Source of the DNA: Rhizobium sp. CC-YZS058
GTDB lineage: Bacteria; Pseudomonadota; Alphaproteobacteria; Rhizobiales; Rhizobiaceae
Direction of reading: 5' to 3'
DNA length: 64,000 nucleotides
Assembly (NCBI RefSeq): GCF_034720595.1
Contig: NZ_JAYESJ010000001.1
Span: forward strand, 312,501 to 376,500
Every line of letters begins with the position of its first letter. Position 1 is the stretch's first letter. The notes under the pieces were generated by a model, which saw only the letters and a list, made by a program, of their open reading frames with translations, was not told where the DNA came from and made no database searches. The position numbers and the translations under genes were made by a program. Positions 1-9,061 of this stretch are shown here, piece by piece.

Positions 1-1
1 G

Positions 2-172
2 GTGCGGGCCTTGCGCAAGGACGTGACGGCCAAGTGCTATGGCGGCGACGCGACCCGCAAGCGCAAGCTCCTGGAAAAGCAGAAGGAAGGCAAGAAGCGC
101 ATGCGCCAGTTCGGCAAGGTGGAGATTCCGCAGGAAGCCTTCATCGCCGCGCTGAAGATGGGCGACGAATAA
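2..172 (+). CDS. lepA: Elongation factor 4 (LepA), C-terminal fragment cut by the window edge
   Basis: The last 56 codons of a gene that begins outside the window. The peptide is rich in Lys and Arg and carries the conserved LepA C-terminal block (a CYGGD motif followed by a run of K/R residues, then KMGDE at the end), which belongs to the LepA-specific C-terminal domain that reaches into the ribosome near the A-site tRNA. LepA is a ribosome-bound GTPase, usually about 600 residues; its G domain and domains II to V are not visible here. Identity rests on this short conserved tail only, but the tail is very characteristic. Confidence 0.9.
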   Translation: MRALRKDVTAKCYGGDATRKRKLLEKQKEGKKRMRQFGKVEIPQEAFIAALKMGDE

Positions 173-242
173 GTCTGGCATTGTCGGCACATGGCGCTAT
201 AGTTCAGCGTCTGCGAATGCACGCTGAGCGGAAGGCCGAGCC

Positions 243-428
243 ATGTCGATCCCCGTCAAGTCTGCCCCCAAAAGCGACCCGCCACGCAAGCCCCGGCCCG
301 TGCGCTCCGATGAGGAGCGCGCGGCATTGGAAAAGCAATGGCGGGAGGAGAATGCCGAGGCGATCCGGCTCGAGAACGAGTATGTTGAGAAGCACGGTCT
401 GCCGCTCGCGCAGTACAGGCTCTTTTGA
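243..428 (+). CDS. ccdA: CcdA-family antitoxin
   Basis: A 61-residue, highly charged protein whose C-terminal half (ENAEAI, then VEKHGLPL and YRLF) matches the CcdA antitoxin family, where this disordered tail wraps the CcdB toxin. The N-terminal half is short and Pro/Lys/Arg-rich rather than a clear ribbon-helix-helix. The stop codon overlaps the start of the next gene by four bases, as expected for a translationally coupled toxin-antitoxin operon. It sits directly behind lepA, 70 bp downstream, so it is a chromosomal copy. Family assignment is fairly secure; whether it is active is unknown. Confidence 0.8.
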   Translation: MSIPVKSAPKSDPPRKPRPVRSDEERAALEKQWREENAEAIRLENEYVEKHGLPLAQYRLF

Positions 429-727
429 ACGTGAAGTATCACGCTCATCGGCTGGTCCGCTCGAAAGGGCTGGTGCTTGACCTCCAGGCCGGTGTGCTTG
501 ACACCTTGCCAACCCGTATCGTCGCGCCACTGCATCCAGTCGCTGACATGGGCTGGACGTTCAACCGGCTGACGCCGCTCTGCAAGATCGACGGTCGAAG
601 CTACGTTCTTTCAGTCCAGCGACTGGCTGCGGTAGAGGTTCGTGCAATCGGCCCATCCGTTGCCGACCTCTCCGCCCTTCGAGACCAGATCACCGCAGCG
701 CTCGACCTGCTGTTTCAAGGCTTTTGA
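425..727 (+). CDS. ccdB: CcdB-family gyrase-poison-like toxin with altered C-terminus
   Basis: A 100-residue protein beginning with a TTG codon inside the ccdA stop (TTGA overlap). The body follows the CcdB plan: a first strand, then a VLDLQ segment, then LDTLPTRIVAPL, and a C-terminal helix ALDLLFQGF. CcdB proteins poison DNA gyrase, and in the F-plasmid protein the last three residues (Trp-Gly-Ile) are required for killing. Here the matching positions read Gln-Gly-Phe, so only the Gly is kept. The length equals the usual 100 to 105 residues. It may be a weakened toxin, or use another contact. It ends 4 bp from the convergent GFA gene. Confidence 0.78.
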   Translation: MNVKYHAHRLVRSKGLVLDLQAGVLDTLPTRIVAPLHPVADMGWTFNRLTPLCKIDGRSYVLSVQRLAAVEVRAIGPSVADLSALRDQITAALDLLFQGF

Positions 728-731
728 GCCG

Positions 732-1181
732 TCACGCCTCCGCCCTGTAGCCTTGAACCAGGCGTGGGAAATCCGCTTCCGCTGGGAATTGCGGAAAGCT
801 GGCGCGGGCGCCGGTTTCGGCGAAGGCGAGTTTCTCGCTCGTATAGGTCTCCATATAGGGGCTGAACCAGTTGGTCTCGTCCAGCGTGGTCGCCCGCAGA
901 TTGACGAAGTCCTCCATGCCCTCCGGTCGGGTGAAGAGCCAGCTCAAGCAGTCGGGGCAGAAGAAATGCCGTGTTCCGCCCCGCAGGCCGCCGAGCACCG
1001 GTTCGCCAGCCAGGACCGCAAATCCCTCGGCGGGAAAGAGCGCGCTCAGCGAATAGGCACTCGCGCTCATTTTCTGGCAACCGGTGCAATGGCAGGCCAT
1101 GGTCAGGATCGGCTCGGCCGTCACCTTCAGGCGCACGCCCCCACAGCGGCAGCTACCTTCGAGCGGCAAGGTCGGTTTCAT
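732..1181 (-). CDS. GFA-family (glutathione-dependent formaldehyde-activating-like) zinc protein
   Basis: A 149-residue protein with the GFA/CENP-V fold signature. It has the Cys pair C11 and C13, the CHCTGC cluster at residues 30-35, and the FFCPDC cluster near residues 73-78; these cysteines bind two zinc ions in the family. Members are related to glutathione-dependent formaldehyde-activating enzyme, but most, probably including this one, have no proven substrate. I start it at the ATG at 1181, where MKPTLPLEGSC gives the usual family N-terminus; the open frame extends further upstream without reason. It is separated by 23 bp from the pentapeptide-repeat gene on the same strand, so the two may be cotranscribed. 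Confidence 0.85.
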   Translation of the reverse strand: MKPTLPLEGSCRCGGVRLKVTAEPILTMACHCTGCQKMSASAYSLSALFPAEGFAVLAGEPVLGGLRGGTRHFFCPDCLSWLFTRPEGMEDFVNLRATTLDETNWFSPYMETYTSEKLAFAETGARASFPQFPAEADFPRLVQGYRAEA

Positions 1182-1204
1182 GGGTCTCACTCCTCGAGAT
1201 TGCC

Positions 1205-1942
1205 TCACGGGCTTTCGGCATCTTCCTTGTGGCAGGGCCAGGTCTCCGGGATGGTGAGGCCCGGCGGCAGTTTGGTCTCCGCATTGCCGCAGGAAAGCGC
1301 CACCTGATCCTGAGTGAGACCAGTAGCCGCAGACAGGTCGAGGCCTTCGATCCGGGTCAGGAACAGGAACGCCTTGCTGAAATCGATCGGTCCGTCGAAG
1401 GTCGCCCCGCTGAGCCGGGCGCGGGAAAGATTGGTCAGCGAAAAGCGCGCCCCGGTCAGCACCGCCTTGTCGAAGACCACGCGGGAGAGTTCCGCCTTCT
1501 CGAAATCGGCCCTGGTCAGGTCCGCGCCGGTGAAGTCGGCGCGTTGCAATTCGGCCCCCACGAAGGAGGCGCCTTCTGCCTTGATGTCCTTGAAGCTGGC
1601 GCGATAGGCCTCGATGCGCGCAAAGACCGTGCCCTTTGCAGTGGCACCCGCAAGCCAGGTGCGCAGCAGGCGCGCCTTCTCCAGGTTGGCGCCGGAGAGA
1701 TCGGAGCCGGACAGATCGGTCAGCGACAGGTCGGCCGATTTCAGATTGGCCTTGTCCAGCTGACTGGAGCTCAGCATCAGGCTGGTCTTGCTGCAGCCGC
1801 TCCAGTCGAGCGCGGAAGCCGGCGTGGCGTTGCAATCGGCAGCCGCAGCCGGCAGCGCCGTCACCGCGGCACACAGCACGACAACCGCGGACAGGCCGAA
1901 GCGAAACAGGCGAGAGGTCGAGATCAACAGGCGCTCCTCCAT
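1205..1942 (-). CDS. Exported pentapeptide-repeat protein
   Basis: A 245-residue protein with an N-terminal hydrophobic segment (about residues 13-32, ending in an AAAA stretch) that looks like a Sec signal peptide, followed by a Cys pair and then a long run of A(D/N)LXX-type five-residue repeats from about residue 60 to 200. Such repeats form a right-handed quadrilateral beta helix. Two Cys lie near the start of the mature part (C-x(13)-C) and two near the C-terminus, which would suit a periplasmic protein. The function is unknown; some cytoplasmic members mimic DNA at gyrase, but a secreted form argues against that role here. The start is the ATG of MEERLL. Confidence 0.8.
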   Translation of the reverse strand: MEERLLISTSRLFRFGLSAVVVLCAAVTALPAAAADCNATPASALDWSGCSKTSLMLSSSQLDKANLKSADLSLTDLSGSDLSGANLEKARLLRTWLAGATAKGTVFARIEAYRASFKDIKAEGASFVGAELQRADFTGADLTRADFEKAELSRVVFDKAVLTGARFSLTNLSRARLSGATFDGPIDFSKAFLFLTRIEGLDLSAATGLTQDQVALSCGNAETKLPPGLTIPETWPCHKEDAESP

Positions 1943-2085
1943 CGGGCCGGCCGAGACTGCGCCAGCTCCTTCTTCTCTCTCAAGAATAGGGTGGCGAAGG
2001 CCATCCGGCAACGCGCAGCCGCCGAAGCCTCTGCGTCGCAAAGGCTCTCGGCTGGTGACGTTTCTGGTCGCACGGTTGTTTTCCC

Positions 2086-2829
2086 TCAGGCCGCGCGCGT
2101 CTCGCCTGCGGTCTCCGGTAGATCGCGTCTGCGAATCTGCTGCACCCAGGCGCGGGCGAGCGCAAGGCCCGCCGCCTCGGCTTCGGCGCCGAAGCGGGCT
2201 TCCAGTGCCGCCGATCCGGCAAGCCAGCTCGGGTCGATCCGGTCGATCTGATCGGCATAGAGGCTCTTCCACTCGGCAACCACGGCCCTCCCGGCCTCGA
2301 AATGGAACTGCATGCCATAGGACGCCCGGCCGATGCGAAATGCCTGATTGGCCGTCGTCTCGTTTTCCGCCAGATGCACGGCGCCGGGCGGCAGGCTGAA
2401 GGTGTCGGCATGCCATTGGAAAATCGGGAAGGATCGGCCCGCCGTGGCGAGAACGGGGTCACACCGCCCCTCCTCGGTCAGCCGGATCTCCTGCCAGCCG
2501 AATTCCCGCGCCACGCCGAGCCGGTTCTGTGCCCCATGGGCGCGGGCGAGGATCTGGCTGCCGAGGCAGATGCCGAGCACCGCCCGATCCCTCTCCCCGA
2601 ACCGCGCCATCAGCACTGCAAGGTCCGGCAGATAGGGAAAGAGCGCATCGTCGAGCGCGCTCTGCTCTCCGCCGAGCACCACCAGGGCATCGTGCTCGTC
2701 CGGTCCTTCGGGCAAAGCGTCGCCAAGATAGGCCTTGCGGATATCGAGCGTCCCGCCCGCTTCGTTCAGCGCCGTGCCGACGAGACCGAGCATCGAATGG
2801 GGCATGTTTTCAACGACGAGGACGTGCAT
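2086..2829 (-). CDS. Class I glutamine amidotransferase-like protein
   Basis: A 247-residue protein with a complete class I glutamine amidotransferase triad: the nucleophile elbow GICLGSQ with Cys88, and GMQFHFE with His176 and Glu178. It also has the FQWHAD block that is typical of stand-alone GuaA-like amidotransferases. These enzymes release ammonia from glutamine, or in some members hydrolyse gamma-glutamyl compounds. No synthase partner is adjacent. The start is placed at the ATG giving MHVLVVEN because the family begins with this first beta strand; an ATG 33 bp upstream would add a poorly supported extension. It is transcribed away from rbfA. Confidence 0.85.
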   Translation of the reverse strand: MHVLVVENMPHSMLGLVGTALNEAGGTLDIRKAYLGDALPEGPDEHDALVVLGGEQSALDDALFPYLPDLAVLMARFGERDRAVLGICLGSQILARAHGAQNRLGVAREFGWQEIRLTEEGRCDPVLATAGRSFPIFQWHADTFSLPPGAVHLAENETTANQAFRIGRASYGMQFHFEAGRAVVAEWKSLYADQIDRIDPSWLAGSAALEARFGAEAEAAGLALARAWVQQIRRRDLPETAGETRAA

Positions 2830-3006
2830 GGCGGCTCCGGGAATGATGGTGAAGATGATCATGTCCGGCCGCGCGCCTCAAGCTCGTCTTTGGCGGCAAA
2901 CCGGCTTTTTCCGGCTTTCGCCTTGACCTTTGAGGCCGAAAAGGGCATTGCACCGCCTCAATTGCGGCCGGGCCCCGGGCCTGAGCGCGCGCAAAACGGA
3001 TCGATC

Positions 3007-3411
3007 ATGAGCAAACCGACCTCCTCGGCTCCCTCGCAGCGCATGTTGCGGGTGGGGGAACAAGTCCGCGCCGCCCTGACGCAGGTGCTGCAGCGTGGAG
3101 AGGTGCGCGATCCGCTGATCGAGACGACGGTGATTTCGATCTCGGAAGTGCGCATGTCGCCCGATCTCAAGATCGCGACTGCCTTCGTGACGCCGCTCGG
3201 CGTCAGCGATCACGAGGCGACCGTCGAGGCGCTCAATCGCAATGCCAAGTTCATTCGCGGCCGCCTGAGCCCGCATCTCCGGCAGATGAAATATATGCCC
3301 GAAGTGCGCTTCCGCGACGATACGAGCTTCGACAACTACAAGAAGATCGATGCGCTGCTGCGCTCGCCCGATGTGGCGCGCGACCTGGACGCGGGCGAGG
3401 ACGAGGCCTGA
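3007..3411 (+). CDS. rbfA: 30S ribosome-binding factor A
   Basis: A 134-residue RbfA. The KH-like fold is recognisable from [10 protein letters not shown] near the start, the [11 protein letters not shown] segment, and the [10 protein letters not shown] block close to the end. RbfA binds the 30S subunit and helps mature the 5' end of 16S rRNA and is important at low temperature. The ATG at 3007 gives the normal start; the frame is open far upstream without meaning. It is followed 60 bp later by truB, which is the usual partner. Unusually, infB and nusA are not upstream; a divergent amidotransferase gene lies there instead. Confidence 0.95.
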   Translation: MSKPTSSAPSQRMLRVGEQVRAALTQVLQRGEVRDPLIETTVISISEVRMSPDLKIATAFVTPLGVSDHEATVEALNRNAKFIRGRLSPHLRQMKYMPEVRFRDDTSFDNYKKIDALLRSPDVARDLDAGEDEA

Positions 3412-3471
3412 GGCCTGCCTCCGCCCTTCGAGACACGATCAAACCCTGGCAAGAACCTGGACTAGAAGACG

Positions 3472-4407
3472 ATGGGAAAACCGCGCAAGCCGAAAGGGCG
3501 CCCGGTCTCGGGCTGGCTCATTCTCGACAAGCCGCTCGATTTCGGCTCGACCGAGGCTGTCTCCAAGATCAAATGGCTGTTCAAGGCCCAGAAGGCCGGC
3601 CATGCCGGCACCTTGGATCCGCTCGCCTCCGGCATGCTGCCGATCGCGCTTGGCGATGCCACGAAGACCGTGCCCTATGTGATGGACGGCCGAAAGATCT
3701 ATGAGTTCACCGTCGCCTGGGGCGAGGAGCGGACGACGGACGATCTGGAGGGCGAGGCTGTCAAGACCTCCGATCGCCGTCCGGGCGAGGAAGAGATCCG
3801 TGCGCTTCTCCCGCGCTACACCGGTGTCATCTCGCAGATCCCGCCGCAATTTTCCGCCATCAAGATCGACGGCGAGCGGGCCTATGATCTGGCGCGCGAG
3901 GGGGAGACGCTCGATATCCCGGCCCGCGAAGTCGAAGTGTTCCGTCTGACCTTGCTCGGCTGCACGCCCAATCTCGCGCATTTCGAAATTGAATGCGGCA
4001 AGGGCACCTATGTGCGGTCCATGGCGCGCGACCTCGGTCGCGATCTCGGCTGCTACGGGCATATTGCTTCGCTGCGCCGCTCCTTCGTCGCCCCCTTCGC
4101 CGAGGAGCGCATGGTGCCGCTTTCGGCCCTGACGGCGCTCGAGAAGATCGAGGACGAAGCCGACCGTCTGGCCGCGCTCGACGCTCACCTGATCGACACC
4201 GGGGAAGCGCTCTCCTCCCTGCCGCATATCGCGGTTTCGGAAGACCAGGCGCACCGGCTGCGCATGGGCAACCCCATCATCCTGCGCGGGCGGGATGCGC
4301 CGCTGGCCGAGCCCGAAGCCTATGCCACCGCGCGTGGCAAGCTGGTGGCGATCGGCGAAATCGGCGAGGGCGAGTTCCGTCCCAAGCGCGTCTTTAACGC
4401 GGAGTAG
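3472..4407 (+). CDS. truB: tRNA pseudouridine(55) synthase
   Basis: A 311-residue TruB that isomerises U55 in the T loop of tRNAs. The catalytic Asp is Asp49 in the [13 protein letters not shown] motif, and the upstream [11 protein letters not shown] and the downstream [14 protein letters not shown] blocks are intact. The C-terminal part (from about residue 240) corresponds to the small RNA-binding domain. It lies directly downstream of rbfA in the same direction, so the two probably form an operon. Length and motifs are normal for the family. Confidence 0.96.
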   Translation: MGKPRKPKGRPVSGWLILDKPLDFGSTEAVSKIKWLFKAQKAGHAGTLDPLASGMLPIALGDATKTVPYVMDGRKIYEFTVAWGEERTTDDLEGEAVKTSDRRPGEEEIRALLPRYTGVISQIPPQFSAIKIDGERAYDLAREGETLDIPAREVEVFRLTLLGCTPNLAHFEIECGKGTYVRSMARDLGRDLGCYGHIASLRRSFVAPFAEERMVPLSALTALEKIEDEADRLAALDAHLIDTGEALSSLPHIAVSEDQAHRLRMGNPIILRGRDAPLAEPEAYATARGKLVAIGEIGEGEFRPKRVFNAE

Positions 4408-4600
4408 CAGGAGCACCGGCGGTTCTACCAAGGTAAGCCCGCCGGAACGCCTCTTTTCTTTTGGCTGCAGATGCTCTATAGGCACCGCCAGCACGGGAAC
4501 CGGCTCTTGCCGCCATGTTCCCTTTGCTCTTCAAGGCCCCAGCTGAACGACATCTCGGCTGCCGGCGTCCCGAAATCCTCAGACATAGAAAGGATCACCG

Positions 4601-4870
4601 ATGTCGATCACCGCAGAACGCAAGGCAGAGCTGATCAAGCAGTATGCAACCGCCGAAGGCGACACCGGTTCCCCGGAAGTCCAGGTGGCCATCCTCACCG
4701 AGCGGATCAACAATCTGACCGAACACTTCAAGGGCCACAAGAAGGACAACCACTCGCGTCGTGGCCTTCTCACCATGGTGTCCAGCCGCCGTTCGCTTCT
4801 TGATTATCTCAAGAAGAAGGACGAAGGTCGCTACACCGCGCTGATCGGCGCCCTCGGCATTCGCCGCTAA
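4601..4870 (+). CDS. rpsO: 30S ribosomal protein S15
   Basis: An 89-residue S15, the standard length, with the typical [12 protein letters not shown] block and the [11 protein letters not shown] motif that binds 16S rRNA at the central-domain junction. It is preceded by a 193-bp spacer after truB that should hold its own promoter and any S15 autoregulatory leader, and is followed at once by a rho-independent terminator. The rpsO-pnp order is conserved widely. Confidence 0.98.
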   Translation: MSITAERKAELIKQYATAEGDTGSPEVQVAILTERINNLTEHFKGHKKDNHSRRGLLTMVSSRRSLLDYLKKKDEGRYTALIGALGIRR

Positions 4871-4879
4871 GACCAATCC

Positions 4880-4920
4880 CGGCGGGCTCCTTGCTGCAAG
4901 GACGCCCGCCGTTTTCTTTT
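4880..4920 (+). terminator. Rho-independent terminator of rpsO
   Basis: A GGCGGGC / GCCCGCC stem with an inner TCCTT / AAGGA stem, followed by a GTTTTCTTTT tract. It starts 10 bp after the rpsO stop codon. Confidence 0.9.
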
Positions 4921-4923
4921 AAC

Positions 4924-4970
4924 GGCGTGGTTTCTCACGCCCGCCACGAAGCGAGGCCCGATCGGGGCCT
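4924..4970 (+). promoter_or_regulatory. pnp: Two small hairpins in the pnp leader
   Basis: The 323-bp rpsO-pnp gap holds the rpsO terminator and then two inverted repeats: GGCGTG/CACGCC (4924-4941) and AGGCCC/GGGCCT (4954-4970). In enterobacteria the pnp leader is cut by RNase III for autoregulation; the same role here is inference from position only. I see no gene in the remaining leader up to 5193. Confidence 0.35.
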
Positions 4971-5193
4971 TGGCAGAAACGTCTTCCAGCAGGCCGGATG
5001 GGCCGGACTGCGGATCAACCTGGACCTCTCATGGGGCAGGATTGCCGGATGCTTCCGCGCCGAACGGCGCGGTGACGCGAAGCCTCCCGCTGTCTTGCCC
5101 GTGATTGTGTCGCACCTGGCGAAGCAACGCCGCCTGCGCCGCCCCTGAAAGACGAGCAGCGCACCCCGCGTTCCGCCACTGCAAGGACAGAAC

Positions 5194-7335
5194 ATGTTCG
5201 ATACCCACAGCGTCGAAATCGAATGGGCCGGCCGGCCGCTGAAGCTTGAGACGGGCAAGATCGCCCGCCAGGCCGATGGCGCCGTGCTCGCCACCTATGG
5301 TGAAACGGTCGTTCTCGCCACCGTCGTCTCGGCCAAGTCGCCGAAGCCGGGCCAGGACTTCTTCCCGCTTACCGTCAACTACCAGGAAAAGACCTACGCC
5401 GCCGGCAAGATCCCGGGTGGCTACTTCAAGCGCGAAGGTCGTCCGTCGGAGAACGAGACTCTGGTCTCGCGCCTGATCGACCGTCCGATCCGTCCGCTCT
5501 TCCCGGAAGGCTACAAGAACGACACCCAGGTCGTCGTCACCGTCGTCCAGCACGATCTCGAGAACAATCCCGACATCCTGTCGATGGTTGCCACCTCGGC
5601 AGCGCTGACGCTCTCCGGCGTTCCCTTCATGGGCCCGGTCGGCGGCGCGCGCGTCGGCTACATCAACGGCGAGTATGTTCTCAACCCGCATCTCGACGAG
5701 ATGGACGAGTCGAGCCTCGACCTCGTCGTTGCCGGCACGCAGGACGCCGTGCTGATGGTCGAGTCGGAAGCCAAGGAACTGAACGAAGACGTGATGCTCG
5801 GCGCCGTCATGTTCGGCCACAAGGGCTTCCAGCCGGTGATCGACGCGATCATCAAGCTCGCCGAAGTGGCCGCCAAGGAGCCGCGCGAATTCGAGCCGGA
5901 AGACCATTCTGCTCTTGAAGCCGAAATGCTGCAGCATTTCGAAGCCGAGCTGCGCGATGCCTACAAGATCACCCAGAAGGCCGATCGTTACGCCGCCGTC
6001 GACGCGGTAAAGGCCAAGGTCAAGGCGCATTTCTTCCCGGAAGGTCAGGAACCGCGCTACACGGCGGAAGTCATCGGCGCCACCTTCAAGCATCTCCAGG
6101 CCAAGATCGTTCGCTGGAACATCCTCGACACCAAGAGCCGCATCGACGGCCGTGATCTCGAGACCGTCCGTCCGATCGTGTCCGAAGTCGGCATCCTGCC
6201 GCGCACCCATGGTTCGGCACTGTTCACCCGCGGCGAAACGCAGGCGATCGTCGTTGCCACGCTCGGCACCGGCGAAGACGAACAATATGTCGACAGCCTG
6301 ACGGGCATGTACAAGGAGCGCTTCCTGCTCCATTACAACTTCCCGCCCTATTCCGTCGGTGAAACCGGCCGCATGGGCTCCCCGGGCCGCCGTGAAATCG
6401 GCCATGGCAAGCTCGCCTGGCGCGCCATCCGCCCGATGCTGCCGAGCCCGGAACAGTTCCCCTACACGCTGCGCGTCGTTTCGGAAATCACCGAGTCCAA
6501 CGGCTCGTCCTCCATGGCCACCGTCTGCGGCACCTCGCTGGCGCTCATGGATGCGGGCGTTCCGCTCGCCAAGCCGGTTGCCGGCATCGCCATGGGCCTG
6601 ATCCTCGAAGGCGAACGCTTTGCCGTTCTCTCCGACATTCTGGGTGACGAAGATCACCTCGGCGACATGGACTTCAAGGTCGCCGGCACCGCCGACGGCA
6701 TCACCTCGCTGCAGATGGACATCAAGATCGCCGGCATCACCGAGGAGATCATGAAGGTTGCGCTGAGCCAGGCGCAGGGTGGTCGCAAGCACATCCTCGG
6801 CGAAATGGCCAATGCCATCACCGAAGGCCGCGCCCAGCTCGGCGAATTCGCGCCGCGCATCGAGGTCATGCAGATCCCGGTCGACAAGATCCGCGAAGTC
6901 ATCGGCTCCGGCGGCAAGGTCATCCGCGAAATCGTCGAGAAGACCGGCGCCAAGGTCAACATCGAGGACGACGGCACGATCAAGATCGCTTCCTCCTCCG
7001 GCAAGGAGATCGAAGCGGCCCGCAAGTGGATCCACTCGATCGTCGCCGAGCCGGAAGTCGGCCAGATCTATGAGGGCACGGTCGTCAAGGCCGCAGATTT
7101 CGGCGCCTTCGTCAACTTCTTCGGCCCCCGCGACGGTCTGGTCCATATCTCGCAGCTCGCCCAGGAGCGCGTCTCCAAGACCACCGACGTGGTCAAGGAA
7201 GGCGACAAGGTCTGGGTCAAGCTGATGGGCTTCGACGAGCGCGGCAAGGTTCGCCTGTCCATGAAGGTCGTCGACCAGGCGACCGGCAAGGAAATCGCCC
7301 AGGACAAGAAGGCCGAAGGCGACGCTGCCGAGTAA
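5194..7335 (+). CDS. pnp: Polyribonucleotide nucleotidyltransferase (PNPase)
   Basis: A 713-residue PNPase, the normal length. In order it has the first RNase PH core (about residues 10-145), an alpha-helical linker, the second catalytic RNase PH core (about 325-540, with the [15 protein letters not shown] and [12 protein letters not shown] blocks), a KH domain containing [12 protein letters not shown] (about 565-580) and a C-terminal S1 domain (about 625-695). It degrades RNA phosphorolytically from the 3' end and partners with RNase E in the degradosome. It follows rpsO as in most proteobacteria and is closed by a strong terminator. Confidence 0.98.
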   Translation: MFDTHSVEIEWAGRPLKLETGKIARQADGAVLATYGETVVLATVVSAKSPKPGQDFFPLTVNYQEKTYAAGKIPGGYFKREGRPSENETLVSRLIDRPIRPLFPEGYKNDTQVVVTVVQHDLENNPDILSMVATSAALTLSGVPFMGPVGGARVGYINGEYVLNPHLDEMDESSLDLVVAGTQDAVLMVESEAKELNEDVMLGAVMFGHKGFQPVIDAIIKLAEVAAKEPREFEPEDHSALEAEMLQHFEAELRDAYKITQKADRYAAVDAVKAKVKAHFFPEGQEPRYTAEVIGATFKHLQAKIVRWNILDTKSRIDGRDLETVRPIVSEVGILPRTHGSALFTRGETQAIVVATLGTGEDEQYVDSLTGMYKERFLLHYNFPPYSVGETGRMGSPGRREIGHGKLAWRAIRPMLPSPEQFPYTLRVVSEITESNGSSSMATVCGTSLALMDAGVPLAKPVAGIAMGLILEGERFAVLSDILGDEDHLGDMDFKVAGTADGITSLQMDIKIAGITEEIMKVALSQAQGGRKHILGEMANAITEGRAQLGEFAPRIEVMQIPVDKIREVIGSGGKVIREIVEKTGAKVNIEDDGTIKIASSSGKEIEAARKWIHSIVAEPEVGQIYEGTVVKAADFGAFVNFFGPRDGLVHISQLAQERVSKTTDVVKEGDKVWVKLMGFDERGKVRLSMKVVDQATGKEIAQDKKAEGDAAE

Positions 7336-7359
7336 GCCGAAAGAGTTCTTGAGGACGGA

Positions 7360-7392
7360 GGGCGCGGAGCGGATCGTTCCGCGCCCTTTTTT
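7360..7392 (+). terminator. Rho-independent terminator of pnp
   Basis: A perfect nine-base stem GGGCGCGGA / TCCGCGCCC with a nine-base loop and a run of six T, beginning 24 bp after the pnp stop codon. Confidence 0.95.
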
Positions 7393-7461
7393 GATGGTTC
7401 GAACGTGTATGGGCTTGAGGCGGACCACCCGCGCGCCCACCCGAAAAGAGGCATGGAGCCC

Positions 7462-8478
7462 ATGAGCCGAGACAGTGTGAAAACCCTGTTCCACCCCTTT
7501 GACAGCGGCGTGCTGGCCGCGCCAGGCGAAGGAGAGCGCGTGCTCTTTCTCGGCGCCGAGGCGGGATATCGCCTGCCGCAGGAGTTTGCGGCGACGCTCG
7601 CCTGTGTCCAGCCGGACCGGCCCGCCTATCGTGCCCTCGTCTCGGCCGGCGCCAGCGTGACGCCCTTTCCGGAAGGAGAGGACTACGCCGCCACCCTCAT
7701 TCTCTGCGGCAAGCACCGCGGCGAGAACGAGAACCTGATTGCCGAAGCCCTGAAGCGCACGCGCATCGGCGGGTTGATCCTGGTTGCGGGCACCAAGGAA
7801 GACGGCATCCAGTCGCTGCGCAAGCGGTTCGCCGCGCTCGACTGGGGCGGCGACAGCATGCCGAAATATCACGGTGTCGTCTTCTGGTTCGCCCGGCCGG
7901 AAGATCCGAGCGCGGAGATCGCCCGCTTCGCCGCCAAGCCCGTGCGTGTCGAAGAACGCTTCGATGCCGCACCCGGCATGTTCTCGCATGACCGGATCGA
8001 TCCCGGCTCCGAGCTGCTCGTCTCCCGCTTGCCGACCGACTTCACCGGCCATGCGGCAGATTTCGGCGCCGGCTACGGCTATCTCTCCGTCATGCTTGCC
8101 GAACGCGCGCCGGGGCTGAAGGGTATTGATCTGTTCGAGTCAGATTACAATTCGCTGGAGGCGGCCCGCGGCAATCTCAAGGCGCTTGCGCCGGATGTGG
8201 CCACCCGCTTCTACTGGCAGGACCTGACGGCGGAAGCCCCGCGCGACCATTACGACCTGATCGTGATGAACCCGCCCTTCCACGAAACCCAGGCCGCCGA
8301 TCCGGCACTCGGCCAGGCTATGATCCGCATGGCCGCCAGGAGCCTCAAGCAGGGCGGGCGCCTGATGATGGTCGCCAATCGCGGCCTGCCCTATGAGCCG
8401 GTCATGAACGAGCTCTTCCGCGAGTGGGGCGAAACCTGCAGGAATGCGCGCTTCAAGGTGCTGTGGGGACGACGCTAG
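7462..8478 (+). CDS. rsmC: RsmC-like class I SAM-dependent methyltransferase (rRNA guanine-N2 type)
   Basis: A 338-residue two-domain methyltransferase. The N-terminal half looks like the degenerate methyltransferase domain of RsmC; the C-terminal half holds the AdoMet motif DFGAGYGYLS and the motif IV VMNPPFH that marks the RsmC/RlmG group acting on the exocyclic amine of guanine in rRNA. In E. coli RsmC makes m2G1207 of 16S rRNA; the exact target here is inferred. The start is uncertain: ATG codons at 7453 and 7462 are both possible, and I prefer 7462 for its better spacing to a GAGG sequence. It is 10 bp from the next gene, suggesting an operon. Confidence 0.75.
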   Translation: MSRDSVKTLFHPFDSGVLAAPGEGERVLFLGAEAGYRLPQEFAATLACVQPDRPAYRALVSAGASVTPFPEGEDYAATLILCGKHRGENENLIAEALKRTRIGGLILVAGTKEDGIQSLRKRFAALDWGGDSMPKYHGVVFWFARPEDPSAEIARFAAKPVRVEERFDAAPGMFSHDRIDPGSELLVSRLPTDFTGHAADFGAGYGYLSVMLAERAPGLKGIDLFESDYNSLEAARGNLKALAPDVATRFYWQDLTAEAPRDHYDLIVMNPPFHETQAADPALGQAMIRMAARSLKQGGRLMMVANRGLPYEPVMNELFREWGETCRNARFKVLWGRR

Positions 8479-8488
8479 GAGCCTGACC

Positions 8489-9049
8489 ATGAGCGAGCGC
8501 GATCCGCTCATCATCGCCGATGCCGGTCCGCTGATCCGGCTTGCAGCCGCCGGGTTGCTCGACGCCATTCGGCTGACCAACCGCCGCGTCGTCATGGTCG
8601 ATCGGATCGAGGAGGAGGTCTGCGGAGATCTCGCCAAGCCGTTCGCTAAGGACATCGCGGACTGGCTTGGGCGGATGGCACCGGCCGTGGAGCGCGTCGA
8701 GACGCTGGAAGGACTTGCGATCTCAGCGCTGCGGGAGCGGCCGGACCAGGCCGACAGGCTCAAGAAGGCTCTTCGCAACAGCGGTGAGCGGGCTATCCGC
8801 GAATATGTGGAAGCGATCGAGCCGGAGGATGCTGGGGAAGCTCTGATCCTTTATGAGGATGGCGCCGTGCCAAATCTCATGGCAGCGGCCATGGTTCCCA
8901 TGACGCTGGTGACAACGCGCGCCTTCGTGCGGGATTTGGCGGAACGCGGCGATAACCGCGATGCGCTCGACGCCCTGGAAGCCGTTCCCTACGCGCTCAA
9001 ACCCGCGATCCGAACGATCATAGAGCCGAACAGCGCCGTTGGCGACTGA
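8489..9049 (+). CDS. PIN-like domain protein of unknown function
   Basis: A 186-residue protein whose N-terminus (IIADAGPLIRLA) has the first acidic residue and hydrophobic strand of PIN-like nucleases. Further acidic positions are in GEALILYEDG (about 131-140) and after TTRAF (about 151), roughly where PIN domains place the other metal-binding residues. PIN domains are mostly RNases, commonly VapC toxins, but no antitoxin is adjacent and this protein is longer than VapC. The gene starts 10 bp after the RsmC-like gene, so it may be cotranscribed with an RNA-modifying enzyme. Assignment to PIN is by pattern only. Confidence 0.5.
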   Translation: MSERDPLIIADAGPLIRLAAAGLLDAIRLTNRRVVMVDRIEEEVCGDLAKPFAKDIADWLGRMAPAVERVETLEGLAISALRERPDQADRLKKALRNSGERAIREYVEAIEPEDAGEALILYEDGAVPNLMAAAMVPMTLVTTRAFVRDLAERGDNRDALDALEAVPYALKPAIRTIIEPNSAVGD

Positions 9050-9061
9050 GCCTTGGCTCAG
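9046..9061. terminator. Small palindrome between convergent genes
   Basis: CTGAGCC-TT-GGCTCAG spans the stop codons of the PIN-like gene and of fabI, which converge. It could act as a weak bidirectional terminator; there is no T tract, so this is tentative. Confidence 0.3.

Noticed and set aside
4494..4532. GGAAC followed by a TGTT in the rpsO upstream region, resembling a stress promoter
   Set aside because: The spacer is 15 bp, outside the 16-17 bp range, and rpsO is not expected to be stress-driven.
5029..8052. A 1007-codon open frame antisense to pnp and the methyltransferase gene
   Set aside because: It mirrors strong codon bias of pnp in a GC-rich genome; no domain or ribosome-binding site is seen, and pnp is certain.
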